Assembly: GCA_002083365.1 (NCBI GenBank)
Contig: LVWS01000034.1
Span: forward strand, 62,001-126,000
Length of the DNA stretch: 64,000 nucleotides
Source: Nitrospira sp. SG-bin1
GTDB taxonomy: Bacteria > Nitrospirota > Nitrospiria > Nitrospirales > Nitrospiraceae
Direction of reading: 5' to 3'
Shown: positions 34,002 to 42,466 of the stretch, in pieces
Layout: each line of letters starts with the position of its first letter
Position numbering within the stretch: position 1 is the stretch's first letter
The notes under the pieces: generated by a model
The model's database searches: none
The model's input: the letters and a program-made list of their open reading frames with translations, nothing else
What the model was told of the DNA's origin: nothing
Program-made: the position numbers and the translations under genes

Positions 34002-34019
34002 ACTAGGGAAGTCACTTGT
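34002..34019. promoter_or_regulatory. ACTAGG-N6-CCTAGT type palindrome (degenerate right arm)
   Basis: ACTAGG, GAAGTC, ACTTGT. Only the left arm is exact. It lies 121 bp before the glycosyltransferase start at 34141. Confidence 0.3.
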
Positions 34020-34140
34020 TTCATTTGCCCTACAATCCGCTTACCTTCACCTCAGTCTCATGCAAAACTGCCGGATCTCCGGGCCCTTACGTTCCAGTCA
34101 TTGACATATCCATGATCACCATGCCGACGAAAGGATTAAG

Positions 34141-35298
34141 ATGAAGATCGCTCAAGTTGCGCCGTTGCGGGAAAGCATTCCTCCTCAACGCTACGGAGGT
34201 ACGGAACGTATCGTTTCGTATTTGACGGAAGAACTCGTTCGCCTGGGGCATGACGTGACGTTGTTCGCGACCGGGGATTCTTCCACATCGGCCAAGCTGT
34301 CCGCCGCCTGCCCGGCATCTCTACGTTCCAATCGGACGATATCGTGTCCGGAGGCGCCGTTGTTCCTTCACCTTGAGCGGGCGTTCGGCACCCACGCCGG
34401 GGGCTTCGATCTCATCCATTCCCACGTCGATCTCTTAGGTTTTCCCCTCGCCCGTCGATGCCGTACGCCGGTCGTGACGACGTTATATGGTCGGCTTGAC
34501 CTGCCGGAACTGAACCCGGTGTTTCAAAACTTTTCCGACTTGCCCATGGTCTCGGTGTCCGAAGCCCAGCGCGGTTCGCTCCCGTGGATCAATTGGCAGG
34601 GCACCATCCATCTCGGATTGCCTCGTGATCTGTATTCCATGCATCCGCATCCCGGCGCGTACCTTGCCTTTCTGGGTCGGATATCACCAGGCCGAGGAAT
34701 GGAGGATGCCATAGAATTGGCCAAACGGACTGACATGCCGCTCAGGATCGCGGCCAAGGTTGAACCGGCCGACCGGAGTTACTTCGAGCACATCGCACCA
34801 CTATTCGAACATCCGCTGGTGGAATATGTCGGCGAAATCACCGATGCGGAAAAAGACGATTTTCTGGGGGAGGCCTATGCCCTCATCTGTCCGTACGATT
34901 GGCCGGAACCCTTCGGATTGGCGCTCATCGAGGCTCTCGCCTGCGGCACACCGATCCTCGCTTATAGGCGGGGCGGGATTCCAGAAATCGTCGATCACGG
35001 GAACACGGGGTATTTGTGCGAAAGCTTGGCGGAAATGGCCAATACGGTCGCATGGATTCCCAATCTCGATCGTCGCCGCTGCCGGGCCGCGTTCGAAGAA
35101 CGGTTTACCGTCGAACGAATGGCGCAAGAGTACGCATTTCTCTATCAACGATCCGCACGCAAAGAAACCGTCCAGCCGGCCGATCAAGTTACTTACCGGA
35201 GCATGCGACAGTCGCCGCGTTCCGTACGTGCTGACGACGCGCGAATTGACGGGCATCGTATTGGGAAGCAGCGCCAAGTAAGACGATTGGCCGTCTAA
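34141..35298 (+). CDS. glycosyltransferase family 4
   Basis: The N-terminal half begins with an acceptor-site loop (PPQRYGGTERIVSYL); the C-terminal half has the GT4 donor motif PEPFGLALIEALACGTPILAYRRGGIPEIV. This is a cytoplasmic retaining transferase using an NDP-sugar donor; the acceptor is unknown. AAAGGATTAAG precedes the ATG. The last 60 residues (arginine-rich) are variable. The gene is single and converges with LigD. Confidence 0.85.
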   Translation: MKIAQVAPLRESIPPQRYGGTERIVSYLTEELVRLGHDVTLFATGDSSTSAKLSAACPASLRSNRTISCPEAPLFLHLERAFGTHAGGFDLIHSHVDLLGFPLARRCRTPVVTTLYGRLDLPELNPVFQNFSDLPMVSVSEAQRGSLPWINWQGTIHLGLPRDLYSMHPHPGAYLAFLGRISPGRGMEDAIELAKRTDMPLRIAAKVEPADRSYFEHIAPLFEHPLVEYVGEITDAEKDDFLGEAYALICPYDWPEPFGLALIEALACGTPILAYRRGGIPEIVDHGNTGYLCESLAEMANTVAWIPNLDRRRCRAAFEERFTVERMAQEYAFLYQRSARKETVQPADQVTYRSMRQSPRSVRADDARIDGHRIGKQRQVRRLAV

Positions 35299-35323
35299 AT
35301 GCGCTATTTCCCATTCGGCCGGC

Positions 35324-38005
35324 TCAGGATCGGCGGCGGACGGGGCGGAGTCGATGCATCATATCGGCCGTGATCTGCTGTTGTACCTTGGCATACCCGT
35401 CCCACGGATCGTGGGTCAGTTGTGAGAACCGTTCCTCGATGTTGTGCAACGTAAACTGGTCGGATCGGAGGTTCGGAGAGCATTCATCCCACCTCACCGG
35501 AACCGAAAGGGGGGCCCGCGGCTTGGCGCGCGTCGAATAGGCTGCCACCGCGGTCGCACCTCGTCCGTTTCTCAGATAGTCCAGATACACCTTCCCCGTA
35601 CGGGCGCGTTTCGACATGTTGTCGGTAAAGCGGACCGGAAGAATGCGGACCAGGTGTCCGGCCAAGGTTTTGGAAAATTGCTTGACCTCGTCCCACGAGT
35701 GCCGTCGTTCCAACGGCACCACGACGTGCAATCCTTTCCCGCCGGTGGTTTTGAGAAACGACGTCAGACTCAATTCATCGAGCAACGTTTTCACGAGACG
35801 TGCGGCTTCAACGACTTCGTGCCAGGGCACGTCGGGGGCCGGATCCAAATCGAGGACCATCCGATCCGGCTGTTCCAACCGATCCTCCGTGGCACCCCAC
35901 GTGTGAAGTTCGAGGACGCCGAGTTGCACCAGCGCGACCAACGCCGCCGGCGTGTTTACGACCATATACTGAGCCGATCCATCCGTTTCTTGGATTTCAA
36001 TGCGATCAATCGCCTCATGCACCTGATCGGTCACGTGTTTTTGATAAAAACACCCTGTCCCCTGTCCATCCGGACAACGCACCAACGTCAGCGGACGTCC
36101 TCGCACGTGCGGCAGGATCCGGCCCGCGATCCGCTCATAGAATTGCGCGAGCTCCAATTTGGTGATGCCATCGTGGGGGAACAACACTCGAAAAGGGTTG
36201 GAAATGCGGATCCCCGCCACTATCGGCACCCCGGCACGCTTTCGCGTTGGGCCGGATGACCGCTCTCGACGGGCGGAAGACAGGGGGGGATTCGACTGAG
36301 CAATCTCTTCTTCTCGTCGTCGGTCGGTCGTCAAACGGCTCGCAGGCACTCTGTCGGCGGACTCACGCACGATGGCGCCGGCCGCCTTGTCCTCCCGCAG
36401 ACCGACGAAAGAAGCTTGGCGAAGGATGCCTTCCTGAGTCCATTCCGCAAACCGAACTTCGGCCACCAGTTCCGGTTTCACCCAATGTACGCCTTTGGCC
36501 TCCCCACCCGTTGGAGGATTCACGAAGGCCGGCTTCGGTTGTTGACGCGATCGCAAGGCACGCTGCAGTTGCGAGAGTCGTTCTTCGGAAAACCCGGTTC
36601 CGACCCGTCCCACATAGGTCAGCCCTCCGCCTTCGTACACGCCGAGCAACAATGCCCCAAATCCTCGCCGTGAACCGGACGGATCGGTGAAGCCGCCGAT
36701 CACAAACTCCTGGCGACGGTGGCATTTCACCTTCACCCAGTGTTTAGTCCGGCCGGCGACATACGGACTGTCCGCCTGTTTGGCGATCACGCCCTCCAAC
36801 CCGCGTCGACAGGCCGTCTCAAACACGATACGGCCCTGCCCACGAATATGGTCACCGTACCGCAAGGGACCGTTGTCCGGAAGCCCGTCCAAGAGAGCGG
36901 CGAGTCGCTGCTTGCGCTCATGGAGCGGGCGCGATCTGAGATCTTCGCCGTTGAGGAAGAGAAGATCGAAGACATAGTAAAGGAGCCGGACCTCACGCCC
37001 ACGGTCGAAGGCGTTCTGCAACGCTTGAAAGCTCATCGTTCCATCCGGGGTGAGCGCGACGAGTTCACCGTCCAGCCATGCATTTTCCACGGGCAATCGG
37101 GCAACGGCCTGTCTCTGCTCGGGTAGTTTTTCGGTCCAGTCCCTACGGTTCCGCGAGAACAGGCGGGCCGCGCCCCGATCGATTCGGCACAACATGCGAT
37201 ATCCGTCGTACTTCAGTTCATGAATCCACCCGTCTCCTTCGGGCGCTCCGGAAACCAACGTCGCCAACTGGGGCGTGATCCATTCCGGGCAGGCCGCCTT
37301 GTCCCGTCGACTCCCGGATGCGTTGGAACGAGGGGCGGCACGGGTGGTCGTCTGTCCGGATTCCGACCTCGGTGTTCGCTTGTGGATCACGGACCGGCGG
37401 TTGGAATGCCATGTATCGACCTTGGCCCGAGCGATTTCTTCCATGGTCATTCCGCTTTTCACGCTTCGCGACGATGTGGCAGGTGCATTGTCGGACGCGG
37501 CCGTGCCGGCGGTGGCGTCGCGTTCCTTGATGAGCAACCAATTGTCTTCCTCGCGATTGCGCGCTCCACCCATGCGGACCAGGGTCCAGCGGCCCTGCAG
37601 CTTTTGACCCGCCAGCGTGAATTTCAGTCGTCCTTTTTCATAGCCCGCTCGAGGATCCCCGTCCGGAATCCACCGGCCTCGATCCCACACCATGACGCTG
37701 CCGGCGCCATACTGTCCGGGAGGAATGACACCCTCGAAATCGGCATATTCCATCGGATGATCTTCGACGTGCACGGCCAATCGTTTGTCGGAAGGGTTCA
37801 GACTCGGCCCTTTGGGGACGGCCCAGCTCTTGAGGGTGCCGTCCAGCTCAAGCCGAAAATCGTAATGGAGTCGTCTGGCGGCGTGTTTCTGGATCACATA
37901 CTGCAGCGCCGAGCCGGATCGCGATGCGGGACCTCCCCGAGGTTCCGTGGTGCGTCGAAAATTCCGCTTTTTCCGGTATGGCTGTAACTTTTCCAAAGAA
38001 TTCAT
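35324..38005 (-). CDS. ligD: DNA ligase D, multidomain NHEJ enzyme
   Basis: Domains in order: phosphoesterase (about 35-150, HYDFRLELDG and PGQYGAG), ATP-dependent ligase (about 240-545, catalytic Lys265 in HELKYDGYRM) and polymerase/primase (about 600-890, with ITKLELAQFYE, LDLDPAPDVPW and TTGGKGLHVVVPLE). The PE-LIG-POL order is that of Pseudomonas-type LigD. LigD repairs DNA ends together with Ku; no ku gene lies in the window. About 893 residues, the usual length. A REP-like palindrome follows upstream of its start. Confidence 0.95.
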   Translation of the reverse strand: MNSLEKLQPYRKKRNFRRTTEPRGGPASRSGSALQYVIQKHAARRLHYDFRLELDGTLKSWAVPKGPSLNPSDKRLAVHVEDHPMEYADFEGVIPPGQYGAGSVMVWDRGRWIPDGDPRAGYEKGRLKFTLAGQKLQGRWTLVRMGGARNREEDNWLLIKERDATAGTAASDNAPATSSRSVKSGMTMEEIARAKVDTWHSNRRSVIHKRTPRSESGQTTTRAAPRSNASGSRRDKAACPEWITPQLATLVSGAPEGDGWIHELKYDGYRMLCRIDRGAARLFSRNRRDWTEKLPEQRQAVARLPVENAWLDGELVALTPDGTMSFQALQNAFDRGREVRLLYYVFDLLFLNGEDLRSRPLHERKQRLAALLDGLPDNGPLRYGDHIRGQGRIVFETACRRGLEGVIAKQADSPYVAGRTKHWVKVKCHRRQEFVIGGFTDPSGSRRGFGALLLGVYEGGGLTYVGRVGTGFSEERLSQLQRALRSRQQPKPAFVNPPTGGEAKGVHWVKPELVAEVRFAEWTQEGILRQASFVGLREDKAAGAIVRESADRVPASRLTTDRRREEEIAQSNPPLSSARRERSSGPTRKRAGVPIVAGIRISNPFRVLFPHDGITKLELAQFYERIAGRILPHVRGRPLTLVRCPDGQGTGCFYQKHVTDQVHEAIDRIEIQETDGSAQYMVVNTPAALVALVQLGVLELHTWGATEDRLEQPDRMVLDLDPAPDVPWHEVVEAARLVKTLLDELSLTSFLKTTGGKGLHVVVPLERRHSWDEVKQFSKTLAGHLVRILPVRFTDNMSKRARTGKVYLDYLRNGRGATAVAAYSTRAKPRAPLSVPVRWDECSPNLRSDQFTLHNIEERFSQLTHDPWDGYAKVQQQITADMMHRLRPVRRRS

Positions 38006-38017
38006 CGCGGCGTTGGA

Positions 38018-38149
38018 GCAGGCTGCGGAAAAACACTTCGTTCATCCTTCGAGAGCCTCAGGGCGGACGGAGCGCTCAGTGAATACCGAGGGGCTTCGCT
38101 CGTGCTGAGCCCTCTCGAAACACACACTTCAAGTGTTTCCGCGGCCTGC
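38018..38149. repeat. REP-like palindromic repeat (about 130 bp)
   Basis: Two nested inverted repeats match almost base for base: an outer arm GCAGGCTGCGGAAA with its complement at the right end, and an inner arm TTCGAGAG...GCTCAG with the partner ending CTCTCGAA (38048-38119). The core resembles the widespread TTCGAGAGGCTCAGG repeats found between bacterial genes. It lies between LigD and GAPDH without a transposase. It is probably a non-autonomous repeat. Confidence 0.65.
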
Positions 38150-38220
38150 GAGATACGCATGGCTGGTCGGCGCTTCCGACAGGATGGAACAACGGCTTTG
38201 TCGTGCGGTCAGCGACTGCA

Positions 38221-39234
38221 TCAGCCCTCAATCGGTACGATGAGCGCCATCGAGATCGCCTGACGGACCATTTGGCTGGCATAGCCCCATTCATTGTCGT
38301 ACCAACTCATCACCTTGACGAGGTTGCCGTCCACCACCTGGGTCATATCGACATCCACGATCGATGCGCGCGAATCTTGAACGACGTCGGAGGACACGAT
38401 CGGATCCTCGGTCACGCCCAGGACTCCGGCATATCGATCGCTGCGCGCCTCGTTCAGGAAGAGGTCGTTCACCTCGGAGACGTTCGTGTCCTGTTGCGTC
38501 AGCATGACGATATCGGAGAGCGAACAAATCGGAACGGGCACCCGAACGGCCGCGCCTTGGAATCGCCCGTTGAGAGCGGGCAAGGCCCGCGTCGTAGCTG
38601 TCGCGGCGCCCGTGACGGAGGGCACGACGTTGGCCGCCGCCGCCCGTCCGCGACGTGTGCTCTTGTGTTGTCCGTCCACCAACGCCTGACTGGCGGTGTA
38701 GGCATGGACCGTCGTCATTACCGCCTTGTGTACGCCCAGATGGCGGTCGATGATCTCGACGACGGGCGCTACGCAGTTCGTCGTGCAGCTGGCGCAGGAT
38801 AAGATCGGACCGGCCTTCTCATCATACGCGTTCACTCCATAGACGACGGTCGGGATATCCTCGTCCTTGGCCGGCGCAGAGAGGATCACCCGTCTGGCCC
38901 CGGCCTCGAGATGCTTGGCAAGGTCCACCCTGGTGTTGAACTTCCCCGAACACTCGAAGACGACCTCGACGCCCAGCCCTTTCCACGGAAGACGGCCCGG
39001 ATCGCGCTCCGCAAAGACGGAATATCTCCGATCCGCCATCGTGAGCGCATCCGGCTCGGCGTTCACCCGCATATGGTAGCGACCGTACACGGTGTCGTGG
39101 TTGAGGAGGTAGGCCAGGTTGTCGGGGGGCGCCACGTCGTTGATCGCCACGAGTTCGAGTTCCGGCGTATTCGCGAGAATCTTGAACGTGGCTCGTCCGA
39201 TTCGGCCGAGTCCGTTGATGGCGACTCTCATCAT
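38221..39234 (-). CDS. gap: glyceraldehyde-3-phosphate dehydrogenase, type I
   Basis: The NAD-binding N-terminus INGLGRIGRATF and the catalytic Cys in SCASCTTNC are intact, followed by VHAYTASQALVD and the C-terminal WYDNEWGYASQMV. The enzyme oxidises glyceraldehyde-3-phosphate with phosphate in glycolysis, or reverses it. VAIND after the Rossmann fold suggests NAD preference. It lies 19 bp downstream of the transaldolase gene, so sugar-phosphate metabolism is likely co-transcribed. Confidence 0.95.
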   Translation of the reverse strand: MMRVAINGLGRIGRATFKILANTPELELVAINDVAPPDNLAYLLNHDTVYGRYHMRVNAEPDALTMADRRYSVFAERDPGRLPWKGLGVEVVFECSGKFNTRVDLAKHLEAGARRVILSAPAKDEDIPTVVYGVNAYDEKAGPILSCASCTTNCVAPVVEIIDRHLGVHKAVMTTVHAYTASQALVDGQHKSTRRGRAAAANVVPSVTGAATATTRALPALNGRFQGAAVRVPVPICSLSDIVMLTQQDTNVSEVNDLFLNEARSDRYAGVLGVTEDPIVSSDVVQDSRASIVDVDMTQVVDGNLVKVMSWYDNEWGYASQMVRQAISMALIVPIEG

Positions 39235-39253
39235 GGATCGATCCTCGTCACTC

Positions 39254-40408
39254 TCATGCCGTGTGTTTCAGGCGAAAGTGGTCGCACTTTTCATCGAGCG
39301 CTTTGACGGCCGCATCATAGGCATCGACGAATTTCTGCACCCCTTCATGTTCCAGTTGCCACGTGACGCAGTCGAAGTTGATGCCTACTTGCTCCAACTG
39401 AAGCATGACCGATTCGGCCTGCTCGAGTTCGGTCCCGACGGCATCCGGCACGACCCGGCCATGATCCGCAAAAGCGCGCAACGTGGCTTCCGGCATCGTG
39501 TTGACCGTGTCCCGTCCCACAAGTGATTCGACATACACGACATCCCGATAATTCGGATTCTTCGTTCCGGTACTGGCCCACAAGGGCCGCTGGACTCGTG
39601 CGCCTTTCACCGCCAACCGAGCCCATCGATCACTCCCGAACACCTGTCGAAATGCCCGGTAGGCCAGCTTCGCATTGGCCACCGCCACGCAGCCCCGTAG
39701 ACGGGCCGCCGGCGACTGTGGTCCTCGATCCCCCGAGGGAATGCGCCGCTGCAACAACTGATCGACCAGCACGTCGATGCGGCTCACGAAAAAACTCGCC
39801 ACTGACACGACCGTCCGCAGCGGCTGACGAGATGTCACTCGTCGCTCGAGAGCCGAAAGATAGGCCTCCATGACGGCCTGGTAGCTGGGTATGGAAAAGA
39901 GCAGGGTTATGTTGACCCCGATCCCTTCCGTCAACAGCTGCTCGATCGCCGGCACGCCTGCGTCCGTCGCGGGCACCTTCACCAATAGATTGGGCCGATT
40001 CACGCGTTTCACGTAGTGACGGGCTTCATGCAGCGTGTCCTCCGTGAAGTACGCCGCATGCGGCGACACTTCCAGACTGACATAGCCATCGAGCCCGTCC
40101 GTCTCCACATAGACATCGTGCAGTAAGTCGCAGGCCTGCTGCACGTCGTGGACCAGCAGAGTTTCATAAATATCCTTCGTGGACCGTCCTTCCCGAGCGA
40201 GGGCTTCGATCTGCCGGTCATAATCACGACTCGAGAGAGCCTCGCGAAACGTCGTGGGATTCGCGGTGATTCCTCGAAGACCGTGGGTTCGAATCCATGC
40301 CTTCAATTCCCCGCCGGCGATCATGTGTTGGCTCAGATTATCCAACCAATGGCTCTGTCCGGCCGCAAGCAGCTGCTCTAACGACTTGGTATTCCGTGGC
40401 CCCGCCAT
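39254..40408 (-). CDS. tal: transaldolase
   Basis: The Schiff-base Lys lies in NLLVKVPAT and the family pattern GITANPTTF is near residue 50, with GVNITLLFS following. This longer form, of about 384 residues, is the type-3 group common in cyanobacteria and actinobacteria, where it links to Zwf and glucose-phosphate enzymes. It interconverts sugar phosphates in the pentose phosphate route. GAGGG precedes ATG 40408; GTG 40420 is an alternative. It heads the tal-gap transcript. Confidence 0.92.
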   Translation of the reverse strand: MAGPRNTKSLEQLLAAGQSHWLDNLSQHMIAGGELKAWIRTHGLRGITANPTTFREALSSRDYDRQIEALAREGRSTKDIYETLLVHDVQQACDLLHDVYVETDGLDGYVSLEVSPHAAYFTEDTLHEARHYVKRVNRPNLLVKVPATDAGVPAIEQLLTEGIGVNITLLFSIPSYQAVMEAYLSALERRVTSRQPLRTVVSVASFFVSRIDVLVDQLLQRRIPSGDRGPQSPAARLRGCVAVANAKLAYRAFRQVFGSDRWARLAVKGARVQRPLWASTGTKNPNYRDVVYVESLVGRDTVNTMPEATLRAFADHGRVVPDAVGTELEQAESVMLQLEQVGINFDCVTWQLEHEGVQKFVDAYDAAVKALDEKCDHFRLKHTA

Positions 40409-40469
40409 GCCCACCCTCACGACTTCGTTGATTCAGGTCTTCATAATCGGATCTTTCACTTCAACTTCG

Positions 40470-40871
40470 CTATCGCATTTCCTTCAGCGAGCTGTCGGGC
40501 ACCGGCAATTCCCGGACTTGGGGCGGATCCATTTTCAACACCGCCTCCGCTTCGCCGTTGGATCTCACTTGCGCCGCCACGCTGTCGCCCACCTTCACGC
40601 GCGACTGAATTTTCGTGTCGGGTACGACACGGATGTGACTTTGTACGCCGTTCGGCTGCGTGATCCAGTAGGACTCTTCGATCTTGACGATTTCCCCCTG
40701 GACGTTGCGGCAGGGAGAATTAGTCGTACAATTTTTCGATAATGGAAATGCCGGGGCGGTGCCTTGAACGGCATTCTGAGGCTGTCCTTTATTGGATTGA
40801 TGTTCCTCCGCCGAACTGACGGCGGTATATCCAACGGTAATCGACATCACGATGATCGCTATTCTAGTCAT
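40470..40871 (-). CDS. exported small OB-like protein
   Basis: Signal peptide ending near VSSAEE (residue 21) and a mature part with VQGEIVKIEESYWITQPNGVQSHIRVVPDTKI, then VKVGDSVAAQV. This is the same beta-rich pattern as 4384, 32351 and 52376. Two Cys residues could pair in the mature part. ATG 40871 is supported by GGAAGG 7 bp upstream. Confidence 0.65.
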   Translation of the reverse strand: MTRIAIIVMSITVGYTAVSSAEEHQSNKGQPQNAVQGTAPAFPLSKNCTTNSPCRNVQGEIVKIEESYWITQPNGVQSHIRVVPDTKIQSRVKVGDSVAAQVRSNGEAEAVLKMDPPQVRELPVPDSSLKEMR

Positions 40872-40972
40872 GCCTGCGCCTTCCTTTCTTTTTTCGTCCG
40901 AGTGTCGCCGCTCACATGGAGACCGATGGCCGGTAACGTGGATTGTCCCTTTTTGTTCCCCGCACTCCCTGT

Positions 40973-41488
40973 TTACTGATCCTGGTCAGGATCGGCTTGT
41001 GAAATCCGGCCCTTCTTCGGGTCAGCGCTGACAGAAGACGATTGACCTTGTCCTTCGCCGACGTTGATCGTCCCCGCGATATTTTCCTCGCCGCTGGGGA
41101 GATTCGAATCCGCACGCACGACATACTTGACCTCCGACGGGCTCTTGAAACACACGCTCGCCGTGTCGTTGGCGTTCAACTTGGCCGTATACTGATTCTT
41201 GTTTCCGCTCGTCAGTAATCCGCCGAAGCCGCGCTGGCAGGTCAGCTGGCCTTCCACCGGCAACAGAAAGATCACACGCGCATCCCCCTGCCGCTTGTTG
41301 ATGAAACGGATCTCGTCCCCCGGATTGGCGGTGACGGTCACCGGATCCACGTTCTCTCGTATGATGATGTCTTTGACTTCCCCGGTTCGCGTGATCGTCG
41401 GCATCCCGTCTCCTCCGCCCAGTCCCATGCTCTGACAGGCTGAGAGTGACATGGCCAACGCGATGATGGCGCCTGATTGTCGTGTCAT
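40973..41488 (-). CDS. cupredoxin-like lipoprotein, paralogue of 33423
   Basis: AAGGAGG fixes ATG 41488. The lipobox reads LSAC (residue 17). The mature part has strands TRTGEVKDIIIREN, PGDEIRFINKRQGDARVIFLLP and ASVCFKSPSEVKYVVRADS, like the 33423 protein; here a QLTCQRGF segment adds a Cys. A sigma-54-like element lies 63 bp upstream, unlike the palindrome of its paralogue. The last 30 residues are acidic and basic and look disordered. Function unknown. Confidence 0.72.
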   Translation of the reverse strand: MTRQSGAIIALAMSLSACQSMGLGGGDGMPTITRTGEVKDIIIRENVDPVTVTANPGDEIRFINKRQGDARVIFLLPVEGQLTCQRGFGGLLTSGNKNQYTAKLNANDTASVCFKSPSEVKYVVRADSNLPSGEENIAGTINVGEGQGQSSSVSADPKKGRISQADPDQDQ

Positions 41489-41550
41489 GATGTCCTCCTT
41501 AACTCGTGATGGAATGGCCTGCGGACTCCGTCGCCGTTTCTCCAGAAGGC

Positions 41551-41566
41551 TGCAAGAGCTGCACCG
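41551..41566 (-). promoter_or_regulatory. sigma-54-like -24/-12 element
   Basis: Minus strand CGGTGCAGCTCTTGCA: GG and TTGCA at exact spacing, 63 bp before ATG 41488. It resembles the element at 60833 (both start CGGTGC). Confidence 0.45.
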
Positions 41567-41719
41567 ATCAGCGGAACGCAATCAGATCAAGGATTTGTCA
41601 TGTTGTACTGGTTCGGCAGACCGGAATATCCGATGGAGCCAAGACATTTTGTTCATGCGCAAGACAGGTTAGCCGCTTTGGATTCGATGAAGTTCAAACC
41701 CAAACCATTCTGATTCAAA

Positions 41720-41737
41720 ACTAGGGGTGCCCCTAGT
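41720..41737. promoter_or_regulatory. perfect ACTAGG-N6-CCTAGT palindrome
   Basis: Both arms are exact and the GGTGCC spacer makes it almost fully self-complementary. It ends 66 bp before ATG 41804 of the heme oxygenase operon. Confidence 0.65.
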
Positions 41738-41803
41738 GGGCAAGACCCCTTAGTCCTTCTACGGTCGGCCCACCCTCATATCCCGGACGACAGGAACCAC
41801 GAT

Positions 41804-42466
41804 ATGACTTCGACACGAACCGTCTTACGATTTCCGCGAAGCAGTTTTCACAAACGTCTCGAGCTGGCGACTCGTCAGGTCCATCACCGTCTCGAAACAC
41901 GGCTCCCGCTATTGGAGAGCGGCCTTACGCCCGAACGCTATCGTGATGTGCTTCGGGTATTTTTCGGATTCTACCTGCCGCTCGAAGCATCCCTGGACTC
42001 GTCCGCTCCTCCGGTGTTACGCGCCACGGTGGCATGCCGCAGTAAATCATGGTGGCTATTGGAGGATCTCATGTCCCTGGGCGATTCCACGGCTGTCATC
42101 GGCACACTGCCCCTCTGTCAAGAGTTGCCGACCATCACAAACCAGGCGGAGGTGCTCGGATCCTTATATGTCGTGGAAGGAGCCACATTAGGCGGGCAAA
42201 TCATACTCAAGAGCTTGCGCGGCTCGCTGGGCCCGAACGCCGATCGCTTCGCGCGATTCTTCACCAGTTACGGCGTTCGTGTGCCCGACATGTGGAGCCA
42301 GTTCCTGCGTATCTTGGAGGCGGCGGCCTACGACCGGCTGCAAGAGGAGGCGATCATCGCCAGCGCCCGCCGAACCTTTTCCTCTTTCGAACAATGGCTT
42401 GTGCTCAACCATGCCGCCGATCCACCGGCGGCCCCTTACCACTCCTTAGCTCTCCATGCCTCCTGA
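41804..42466 (+). CDS. bphO: heme oxygenase, biliverdin-producing type
   Basis: A helical protein of about 220 residues. The probable proximal heme ligand is His in ATRQVHHRLE near residue 28, and LGSLYVVEGATLGGQII corresponds to the family's distal helix. It opens heme to biliverdin, the chromophore of the phytochrome encoded by the next gene. The two frames overlap by 11 bases, so they form one transcript. AGGAACC precedes the ATG. Confidence 0.9.
   Translation: MTSTRTVLRFPRSSFHKRLELATRQVHHRLETRLPLLESGLTPERYRDVLRVFFGFYLPLEASLDSSAPPVLRATVACRSKSWWLLEDLMSLGDSTAVIGTLPLCQELPTITNQAEVLGSLYVVEGATLGGQIILKSLRGSLGPNADRFARFFTSYGVRVPDMWSQFLRILEAAAYDRLQEEAIIASARRTFSSFEQWLVLNHAADPPAAPYHSLALHAS

Larger units (their letters stand above)
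41489..41803. other. divergent intergenic region
   Basis: No gene is visible. It holds a minus-strand sigma-54-like element (41551) and the best palindrome copy (41720), so this is a dense regulatory stretch. Confidence 0.5.
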
